64,000 bases of DNA from Ruminococcus callidus. Its GTDB lineage: Bacteria > Bacillota > Clostridia > Oscillospirales > Ruminococcaceae. Position numbers and translations under genes: made by a program. The stretch covers positions 83,470 to 147,469 of the forward strand of contig NZ_JAJFCK010000002.1 in NCBI RefSeq assembly GCF_020709055.1. Direction: 5' to 3'. The notes beneath the pieces are model-generated. The model was not told the DNA's origin and made no database searches. It saw nothing but the letters and a program-made list of their open reading frames with translations. Shown in pieces: positions 57,747-64,000 of this stretch. Positions within the stretch are counted from its first letter, which is position 1. The number at the start of each line of letters is the position of its first letter.

Positions 57747-58469
57747 TCACTTGAAATAACTATGGCTGAGAAACTCAAAGATCTCCGGATACCGCCGTCT
57801 GGCGACCAGAATCACATCGCCGTTTTTCATGATCAGCGACTTTGCCTTGGTGTTGACGGATTGAATGTACTGGATATTCACGAGAAAACTCTGACTGGGC
57901 ATAAGAAACAGATTGTGGTTCAGCATGTCATACAGCTGGGTAATGGTATTTTTCACCTGATGCCGTTTTTTCTCGGTGACCACCTCGATCACCCGATCTT
58001 TCAGATAGTGGAAATAATAGATCTCGTTCGGATCAAACCGTGTCAGCATCTCCCCCTCCATGAGGTAGATCTCACCCTCCTGCTCTTCCTGCTGCATGCT
58101 GCGGGCGTAGTTCAGGTAGTCCTCCAGATTCTGCACCAGCTGTTCCTCCTCCACCGGCTTCACCAGAAAGGCAAAGGGGTGGATGGTCATGGAACGCATG
58201 ATGTGCTGGGAATAGGATGTAATGAAAAACAGCACCGTCCGTGTGTCACGGTTCCGCAGCTCCTGCGCCGTTTCAATGCCGTCGATACCGCCCATTTGGA
58301 TGTCCAGAAAGACCACGTCGATAAACTCCTGATCTTTCAGCAGCGCCTCCCCGCTGGAAAACAGATCAATGCGGTGTGCAATTTCCTGTTTTTGAAAAAA
58401 ATTTCCCACGATTCTTGCAATCTCCCTCGCCTGCGACGCTTCGTCATCGCATATTGCAATTCGAATCAC
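57747..58469 (-). CDS. agrA: LytTR-type response regulator (AgrA-like)
   Basis: A 240-residue regulator. The receiver domain begins IRIAICDDEASQAREI; phospho-acceptor Asp is in IDVVFLDIQMGGIDGIE. The LytTR domain covers residues 140-240 (EIYYFHYLKDRVIEVVTEKK, then FLMPSQSFLVNIQYIQSVN). GTG 58469 is chosen because GGAGGG is 6 nt upstream and the protein then starts at the first receiver strand; the upstream frame is not coding-like. It probably binds the direct repeat at 56365-56396 and thereby drives its own signal genes. Confidence 0.92.
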   Translation of the reverse strand: MIRIAICDDEASQAREIARIVGNFFQKQEIAHRIDLFSSGEALLKDQEFIDVVFLDIQMGGIDGIETAQELRNRDTRTVLFFITSYSQHIMRSMTIHPFAFLVKPVEEEQLVQNLEDYLNYARSMQQEEQEGEIYLMEGEMLTRFDPNEIYYFHYLKDRVIEVVTEKKRHQVKNTITQLYDMLNHNLFLMPSQSFLVNIQYIQSVNTKAKSLIMKNGDVILVARRRYPEIFEFLSHSYFK

Positions 58470-58580
58470 ACTTTTCCCTCCTATTTTTCTGTTTTTTCTC
58501 CTATCATAACATAAAACATGGTAAAAATCAAGGGAACATTTGTGAAAATTAACCACGAAGTCCCTCTATTTCCTGAAAAA

Positions 58581-58619
58581 AACAGGTCGCTCTGCGCTGT
58601 TGCAGAGTGACCTGTTTCA
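58581..58619 (-). terminator. Terminator of the P-type ATPase gene
   Basis: AACAGGTCGCTCTGC pairs with GCAGAGTGACCTGTT (one G-T), with a T-run on the minus strand. Confidence 0.88.
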
Positions 58620-58648
58620 CAAATCTATGGATGATCCGGCTTGTCTCG

Positions 58649-60928
58649 TCAAGCCGTTTTTTTCCGGAAAACCGTACAGGAGAGCAGCTGTTCCGTCAGC
58701 ACGCTGACCGCCGTGAACAGCACAAAGAGCAGCAGTGTGGTTCCGGTGGGCACTGCCATATGGAGAATATCCAGACAGAGGATGTGATCCTTGAGGAACA
58801 GACACAGGGCAACCACGGCATAATGTCCCACCGCCGTTGTCACCGCCAGAAACGCCCGCAGCCGGTTCATGGGGTAGCACATCTTAAAGACGCCCATGAT
58901 GCCCACCGTTCCGATCAGCAGGTACAGCAGGGCATTCGCCTGGGTGTTCTCTCCGCCGGCGCCGATGATGCCTGCGGCGTGCAGAATCAGATACAGCACA
59001 AAGCACACCCCAATGGCAATGGCGTTGGGGGCAGCCCGTCGAATGGCCTCGGGCAGGAAGCGTGTTGTGACCTTCTTGGCGTTCGGCTCAAAGGAGGCAA
59101 AGAAAGACGGATAGCCCTCGATCACCAGATCGATCAGTGTGATCTGAATGGGGATGAACGGGAACGGCGTATTCGTCACCAGACAAATGGCGCACAGCAG
59201 AATGGAGTACAGCGTCTTGATAAAGAACACGCCGGCAGACTTGGTGATGTTATTGACCACACGCCGTCCCTGCATGAGGACATCCCGCAGCACGGAGAAA
59301 TCCGAGTCCAGCAGCACCAGCTGCGCCACCTGACGGGCAGCATCGCTACCCTGTCCCACAGCAATGCTGCAATCCGCTTCTTTCAGGGCGAGCAAATCGT
59401 TGACGCCGTCGCCGGTCATGGCGACGGTATGCTTTTTCCGGTGCAGCGCCTCCACCAGCTGTTTCTTCTGAACTGGTGTCACACGTCCAAAGACGGAGTG
59501 CGTTTCCACAATGGCGTCGATGTCCTCGTCCCCGATCTGACTCATATCGATGTACTTTTCTGCCCCCGGCACGCCAGCCTGTGCGGCAATGGCGGAAACC
59601 GTCACCGGATTATCGCCGGAAATGATTTTTACCGCAACGCCCTCGCTGCGGAAATATTCCATGGCAGCAGGGGCATTTTTCCGGATGGGATCCACAATGG
59701 TAATGGCAGCGAGCAGCTGGATCTTCGGCAGCGCCTCCTGTTTGGAAACCGTCTCCTGTGTGATGCCTGCCAGCAGGATTCGCTTGCCCGCCTGCATGTG
59801 CGCCCGCAGCTGCTCCGGCAGTTCCGACGGGCACAGCTTTTCCGGTGCGCCCACAACAAATGTGACACCGTGGGCAAAGGTAATGGCGCTCCACTTCCGG
59901 TCGGAGGAAAAGGGAACGCTTGCCGCCTGTGCGTAGGCATCCGACCAAGTAAAATATTCGTTCAGCGCCTGAAATGTGGCATTGTTATCGGTGGTATTCT
60001 GAAGAAAGCTGCCCATAAGCTTCCGGAACTCCGCTTCCGCACCGTCTGCCAGCGGAATGACCGCCTCCACCTGCATTTTTCCCTCTGTCAGCGTACCGGT
60101 CTTATCCAGACAGAGCACGTCCACATGCGCCAGATTTTCCAGCGAGTACAGATCCTGCACCAGCACATTTTTTCGGGAGAGTGCCACAATGCCGGCAGCA
60201 AGTCCGATGCTGATCAGCAGGTACAAGCCCTTGGGCAGCATACCCAGCAGTCCGGCGGAGGTAGTGACAACAGCATCGTAAAGGCTGTTGTCCCGCATCA
60301 GGTACGCCTGCAAGAACAGGAGCACACCCAGCGGCACGATAAAGAAACCCGTCAGCTTGGTGACCTTCCGCATCGAGAGCACCAGCTCCGAGTTGATCGC
60401 CTTGGTTTTCTTTGCCTCTCTGGCGATTTTGGCAGCGTAGTTATCGCTGCCCACGTGGATGACCTGCGCACGGCACTTTCCGCTGATGACAGAGCTGCCG
60501 GAGAGCAGCGAATCCCCCGCCTTCTTCAAAATGGCGTCCGACTCACCAGTCAGGAGGGACTCGTTAACCTCCACCGTGCCCTCCACCACTGTGGCATCGG
60601 CGCAAATCTGCTTACCGCTGTCCAGCAGCAGGATGTCCTCCAGTTCGATCTCCTCCACGGCGATTTCCTGCACCTTGCCGTTTCGCTCCACCTCTGCCTT
60701 GGGCGCAGAAAGCAGGGAGAGCTTCTCAATCAGACGCTTTGCCTTGATCTCCTGCGCAATGCCAATAATGGTATTGAACGCAATGACAAAAATAAAGAAC
60801 AGGTTGGACCATGCGTGAACGTACACCAGCGCAACGGCGATGAGCAGATTCAGCAGGTTGAACAGCGTACAGATGTTTTCCCGCAGAATTTGCCCGGTCG
60901 TCTTTGTGATTTTCTCCTGACGATTCAT
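58649..60928 (-). CDS. P-type cation-transporting ATPase
   Basis: A 759-residue P-type ATPase. The actuator motif is SLLTGESDAI (about residue 132), the phosphorylation motif VLCLDKTGTLTEGK (about 268-280), and the hinge motif AMTGDGVNDLLALKEAD (about 525). There are about ten helices and no N-terminal metal-binding domain, which excludes the heavy-metal class. The overall pattern (FNLLNLLIAVALVYV, GMLPKGLYLLISI) matches the CtpE/YloB-like or P3-related group, so Ca2+, Mg2+ or Mn2+ is likely; ion identity is uncertain. Monocistronic. Confidence 0.93.
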   Translation of the reverse strand: MNRQEKITKTTGQILRENICTLFNLLNLLIAVALVYVHAWSNLFFIFVIAFNTIIGIAQEIKAKRLIEKLSLLSAPKAEVERNGKVQEIAVEEIELEDILLLDSGKQICADATVVEGTVEVNESLLTGESDAILKKAGDSLLSGSSVISGKCRAQVIHVGSDNYAAKIAREAKKTKAINSELVLSMRKVTKLTGFFIVPLGVLLFLQAYLMRDNSLYDAVVTTSAGLLGMLPKGLYLLISIGLAAGIVALSRKNVLVQDLYSLENLAHVDVLCLDKTGTLTEGKMQVEAVIPLADGAEAEFRKLMGSFLQNTTDNNATFQALNEYFTWSDAYAQAASVPFSSDRKWSAITFAHGVTFVVGAPEKLCPSELPEQLRAHMQAGKRILLAGITQETVSKQEALPKIQLLAAITIVDPIRKNAPAAMEYFRSEGVAVKIISGDNPVTVSAIAAQAGVPGAEKYIDMSQIGDEDIDAIVETHSVFGRVTPVQKKQLVEALHRKKHTVAMTGDGVNDLLALKEADCSIAVGQGSDAARQVAQLVLLDSDFSVLRDVLMQGRRVVNNITKSAGVFFIKTLYSILLCAICLVTNTPFPFIPIQITLIDLVIEGYPSFFASFEPNAKKVTTRFLPEAIRRAAPNAIAIGVCFVLYLILHAAGIIGAGGENTQANALLYLLIGTVGIMGVFKMCYPMNRLRAFLAVTTAVGHYAVVALCLFLKDHILCLDILHMAVPTGTTLLLFVLFTAVSVLTEQLLSCTVFRKKTA

Positions 60929-61105
60929 GCTCGATAAATTCCTTTCTATGATACAATCCCCTGAAATGTAACATACTCAGCTTTTATTGTAGCATAGAAA
61001 ATGAATTTTGTCAAGATATCGATTTATATATGACAAAATTATTTCGCGCGGCATTTTTTCTGTTTCGTTCACCAATCTTCCAATTGTTTCACATCTCACG
61101 GCGGA

Positions 61106-61134
61106 TTGACAAAATATAATTTCTTTGTTATAAT
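61106..61134 (+). promoter_or_regulatory. Promoter of the LRR-dockerin gene
   Basis: TTGACA (61106-61111) and TATAAT (61129-61134), 17-bp spacer: full consensus. Confidence 0.9.
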
Positions 61135-61182
61135 AAAACGGTAAGAAATTATTGAAACAGCCGTCAAAACAGGAGGAACATT

Positions 61183-63345
61183 ATGAATTGGAAAAAAACT
61201 GCTGCCGGTATTCTGGCGCTGTGCATCTGCATGACGCCAGTTGCCATGCATGGGAAAGCGTTTCCCGGCGTTTCGCTCTCCGCATCCGCTGCTGAAACCA
61301 CTTCGCTGACCTACACCGATGACAGCGTAGGCACCATCACATACCACATTGATAACGCCGGTATCCAGATCGAACGGCTGGTATTCACCGGAACGACACT
61401 CCAAATTCCCGCCGAAATCGACGGCACACCGGTGAACAGCATCGGCAGCTTTGCCCTCTCCAAGTGCACTGCGCTGGAATCCCTCACGCTGCCGGACAGC
61501 ATCACCAGCATTTCGTTTCAGGCATTTTCAAATCTAGAAAATCTCACCGCTGTCACCCTGCCGGACAGCATCCGCAGCATTGGCAACAGTGCATTTTCCG
61601 GCTGCACGGCGCTCACAGAAGTGCGTCTTCCCAAGAACCTCCGTGCCGTGGAGGATTACCTGTTTGCCAGATGCACCAGCTTAAAGAACGTGACTCTGCC
61701 GGAACAGCCGGACTATCTCGGCGCACTGGCATTCTCCAACACCGCACTGGAATCCATTGACATTCCAGCTTCCGTGACCAGCATTGGGGCGAACTGCTTC
61801 AAGAACTGCACCGCCCTCCAAACCGTCACATTCCGGAACGGACTGGAAACCATCGGGGACAGTGCGTTTTTTGCGTGCAGCGGTCTGACGGAGCTCTCCT
61901 TTCCCAGCACGCTGAAAACTGTGGGCAGCGAGGCGTTTAACAGCTGCTCCAGCCTTAGCAGCATCTTCTTCCCCAAGAGTCTATCCAGCATCGGCATGTA
62001 CGCCTTTCACAAAACCGCATGGTTCAACGCACAGTCCGAAATTGCGGGCAATCTGATCATCGTCAACAACATTCTGATCGGCAGCGGTGAACTGAGCGGA
62101 GAAGTAACACTTCCGGAAGGATTGGTGACCGTCGCTCCCGGTGCGCTGAGAAATCAGAGACTGGTCACGGGGCTGCACATTCCGGAGGGCGTCACCACCA
62201 TTGGCGCATATGCATTCCAGGACACCAGCATCTCCGCCATTCAGCTGCCCGCTACACTGGAGGAAATCGGTGACTATGCCTTTTACGGAACGGAATTGGA
62301 GGACATTCAGATTCCGGATCGTGTCACCGCCATCGGCGATATGGCGTTCGACAGCACACCGCTGATTCAGAAGCAGAATTCCGAGAGCATGGTATATGCC
62401 GGAAACTGGCTGATCTCCTGCGATTCCAGCGTCACCAGTGTGACCATTCGTCCGGACACCGTCGGCATTTCCAGCAACGCCTTTGCCTACAATAAAAACC
62501 TGACGGAGGTGCAGATTCCCGAGGGTGTGCGTGTCATCGGCATGATGGCTTTCAGCGGATGCGAGAAGCTGCAAACCGTGACGCTGCCGGAATCTTTGGA
62601 GAGCATTGGCACAGAAGCATTCCGCAACTGTTATGCTCTGGAGAAAATCTACATTCCGGACAATGTGACCACGCTTGGCGCCGAAGCATTTCAAAGATGC
62701 CAGAAGCTGACCGAGGCGCATCTCCCCAACGGCATCACCAAAGTTCCCAGCAATCTCTTTACAGGGTGTCAAAAGCTTGAATCTATCGCCATTCCCGCCA
62801 ATGTGACGGAAATTGGAGATGCTGCTTTCTCCGCTTGCTACGCTCTTACCTCCGCCACGCTTCCCGATGGCTTAGAGCGCATTGGCTCCAGCGCATTTTC
62901 CTCCTGCCGTGCCCTTACCGCCATGGAGCTCCCCGCCAGCGTCAAAGAAATTGCAGTGCGGGCATTTGAAGATTGCTGGGTGCTTCAGAAAATCACCATC
63001 TGCAACCCCAACTGCGACATCTATGGCAGCATCGAAACCATCTCCAACGGCATTAAATCGAAGGAATACAGCGGACACTTTGATGGCATCATCTACGGTT
63101 ACCGTGATTCCTCCGCACAAAGTCACGCTGAAGCATTCGGCATCACATTTGTTGCGTTGGATGGGGTTGATTTTGACATCAACGGCGACGGCGAATGCAA
63201 TTTTGCGGACTATGTTCTGCTGCAAAAATATCTGATTCGTCAGGAAAATCTCTCCAAGGGGCAACTGCCCTCGGCAGATATCAGTCAAGATACCGCCATT
63301 AATGGCATGGATCTGGCACTGCTGCGCCAGTGGCTTTTCAAGTAA
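61183..63345 (+). CDS. Secreted BspA-type LRR protein with C-terminal type I dockerin
   Basis: A 720-residue secreted protein. Signal peptide (TAAGILALCICMTPVAMHGKA), the YTDDSVGTITYHIDNAGIQI pre-repeat strand module, then about 22 LRR_5 repeats (IGSFALSKCTALESLTLPDS as example), residues 75-640. The dockerin at 655-718 has the two calcium loops DINGDGECNFAD and a degenerate SADISQDTAINGMD. So unlike its membrane-bound paralogues at 27-32 kb it should be delivered to a cohesin scaffold. It has its own consensus promoter and AGGAGG site, and a terminator after it. Confidence 0.92.
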   Translation: MNWKKTAAGILALCICMTPVAMHGKAFPGVSLSASAAETTSLTYTDDSVGTITYHIDNAGIQIERLVFTGTTLQIPAEIDGTPVNSIGSFALSKCTALESLTLPDSITSISFQAFSNLENLTAVTLPDSIRSIGNSAFSGCTALTEVRLPKNLRAVEDYLFARCTSLKNVTLPEQPDYLGALAFSNTALESIDIPASVTSIGANCFKNCTALQTVTFRNGLETIGDSAFFACSGLTELSFPSTLKTVGSEAFNSCSSLSSIFFPKSLSSIGMYAFHKTAWFNAQSEIAGNLIIVNNILIGSGELSGEVTLPEGLVTVAPGALRNQRLVTGLHIPEGVTTIGAYAFQDTSISAIQLPATLEEIGDYAFYGTELEDIQIPDRVTAIGDMAFDSTPLIQKQNSESMVYAGNWLISCDSSVTSVTIRPDTVGISSNAFAYNKNLTEVQIPEGVRVIGMMAFSGCEKLQTVTLPESLESIGTEAFRNCYALEKIYIPDNVTTLGAEAFQRCQKLTEAHLPNGITKVPSNLFTGCQKLESIAIPANVTEIGDAAFSACYALTSATLPDGLERIGSSAFSSCRALTAMELPASVKEIAVRAFEDCWVLQKITICNPNCDIYGSIETISNGIKSKEYSGHFDGIIYGYRDSSAQSHAEAFGITFVALDGVDFDINGDGECNFADYVLLQKYLIRQENLSKGQLPSADISQDTAINGMDLALLRQWLFK

Positions 63346-63367
63346 TCGTAAATCTACAGATATCGCA

Positions 63368-63403
63368 AAAATGCGGACAGCGAATAAATCGCCGTCCGCA
63401 TTT
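63368..63403. terminator. Terminator between the LRR-dockerin gene and the convergent tRNA/5S unit
   Basis: AAATGCGGAC pairs with GTCCGCATTT; inner AGCG/CGCC partial pairing. A-run before, T-rich after. Confidence 0.8.
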
Positions 63404-63465
63404 CTCATTTATTTCGCAAGGATTCATACAAACAAAAAAGCTACGGATTTTTCCGTAGCTTTCAA

Positions 63466-63541
63466 TGGCTCCCCCAGCTGGACTCGAACCAGCGACACCG
63501 CGGTTAACAGCCGCGTGCTCTACCGACTGAGCTATGGAGGA
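63466..63541 (-). tRNA. tRNA-Asn(GUU)
   Basis: 76 nt on the minus strand, anticodon loop CTGTTAA (anticodon GTT), acceptor TCCTCCA/TGGGGGA with a T-G pair, encoded CCA. Confidence 0.95.
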
Positions 63542-63575
63542 ATATCTAGAGCATTCACATGCTCTAAATGCTATG

Positions 63576-63688
63576 CCGGCATTGACCAATTTTCCCAGAT
63601 CGAGATGATCAAGTATCGTAGGCGCGAAAGAGCTTAACTACCGTGTTCGGAATGGGAACGGGTGGAACCTCTTTGCCATAAACACCGA
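63576..63688 (-). rRNA. rrf: 5S ribosomal RNA
   Basis: Minus strand, about 113 nt. Contains the 5S landmarks GGTTCCACCCGTTCCCATTC, CCGAACACGGTAGTTAAG and a matching terminal helix CGGTGTT/AATGCCG. Ends are approximate. No 16S or 23S sequence is adjacent. Confidence 0.92.
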
Positions 63689-63700
63689 CTAAAAGAAAAA

Positions 63701-63775
63701 TGGTGACCCGTACCAGACTCGAACTGGTGATGCCGCCGTGAGAGGGCGGAGTCTTAACCGCTTGACCAACGGGCC
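63701..63775 (-). tRNA. tRNA-Glu(CUC)
   Basis: 75 nt on the minus strand, anticodon stem CCGCC/GGCGG with loop CTCTCAC (anticodon CTC), encoded CCA. Confidence 0.94.
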
Positions 63776-63779
63776 ACAT

Positions 63780-63855
63780 TGGTGCACCATCGGGGACTCG
63801 AACCCAGGACCCACTGATTAAGAGTCAGTTGCTCTACCAACTGAGCTAATGGTGC
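63780..63855 (-). tRNA. tRNA-Lys(CUU)
   Basis: 76 nt on the minus strand, anticodon stem ACTGA/TCAGT with loop CTCTTAA (anticodon CTT), encoded CCA. First gene of the unit. Confidence 0.95.
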
Positions 63856-63870
63856 ATTTGCTATAAATAA

Positions 63871-63899
63871 ATTATAGCATATATGAGCTTGTTTGTCAA
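63871..63899 (-). promoter_or_regulatory. Promoter of the tRNA-Lys/Glu/5S/Asn unit
   Basis: Minus-strand TTGACA (63894-63899) and TATAAT (63871-63876), 17-bp spacer; 15 bp before tRNA-Lys. Confidence 0.92.
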
Positions 63900-64000
63900 G
63901 AGATACTCAACATTTTTCTTTTTAAACTTTTTAAATACAAATTGTAAACAGAATCGAAAGAGTGTCGCAAGAATTTAAGACACGAAGAACAAAAGGAAAA

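Noticed and set aside
1..64000. CRISPR array
   Set aside because: No short direct repeats with regular unique spacers were seen. The tandem RNA units are too long (~198 nt) and have no spacer regularity.
63856..64000. A 16S or 23S rRNA gene upstream of the 5S unit
   Set aside because: The 145 bases to the window edge contain a promoter directly before tRNA-Lys and otherwise AT-rich spacer with no rRNA sequence.

Overview
The window is 64 kb of a G+C-rich chromosome from an anaerobic Firmicute, most likely a Ruminococcus-like member of the Oscillospiraceae (compare R. champanellensis). The reasons are inference from content: type I dockerins on two secreted proteins, a GH94 cellobiose/cellodextrin phosphorylase, BspA-type leucine-rich-repeat proteins, a yabP-yabQ-divIC-yabR cluster, an Agr-type quorum system, and strong TTGACA-N17-TATAAT promoters throughout. 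No phage, CRISPR array or full insertion sequence is present.

Layout. 1-5.3 kb: 3' end of ftsH, nnrD with a lipoprotein gene, a GNAT gene, then a merR plus CMD-cupin cassette bracketed by two inverted copies of a 160-bp MITE, and a flavodoxin. 5.4-10.8 kb: a zinc-ribbon membrane protein, tRNA-Pro, and a YdjI/YdjG/YdjH-like envelope-stress operon ending in a GNAT gene. 10.9-11.6 kb: three tandem ~198-nt structured RNA units with their own minus-strand promoter. 11.6-22.2 kb: yfhO, lipoprotein, rsmE, the yab/divIC cluster, secG and rnr. 22.5-33.7 kb: GH94 phosphorylase with a MITE exactly at its stop codon, an ECF sigma/anti-sigma pair, three LRR surface proteins and glmS. 34-43.8 kb: tRNA-Thr, tRNA-Tyr, typA, two lipoproteins, serC-serA behind a hairpin-rich leader, a THF riboswitch with a FolT-like ECF transporter, and metG. 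43.9-46.7 kb: a CHAP-dockerin protein with AT-rich repeats, an XRE regulator and trmO. 46.7-53.6 kb: a two-gene operon encoding a 1894-residue P-loop ATPase and a protein ending in a HEPN-like RNxxAH motif. 53.7-58.5 kb: a sugar transferase operon and a complete agr locus. 58.6-64 kb: a P-type ATPase, a 720-residue LRR-dockerin protein, and a tRNA-Lys/tRNA-Glu/5S rRNA/tRNA-Asn unit.

The observations I consider most worth following are (1) the ATPase/HEPN operon as a candidate uncharacterised defence system, (2) the tandem structured RNA array, supported by compensatory base changes and wobble pairs that all point to the minus strand, (3) the 160-bp MITE family with TNA target duplications, (4) the agr locus with a short, easily missed agrD gene and a LytTR-type direct repeat, and (5) hairpin-rich leaders in front of serC and metG.
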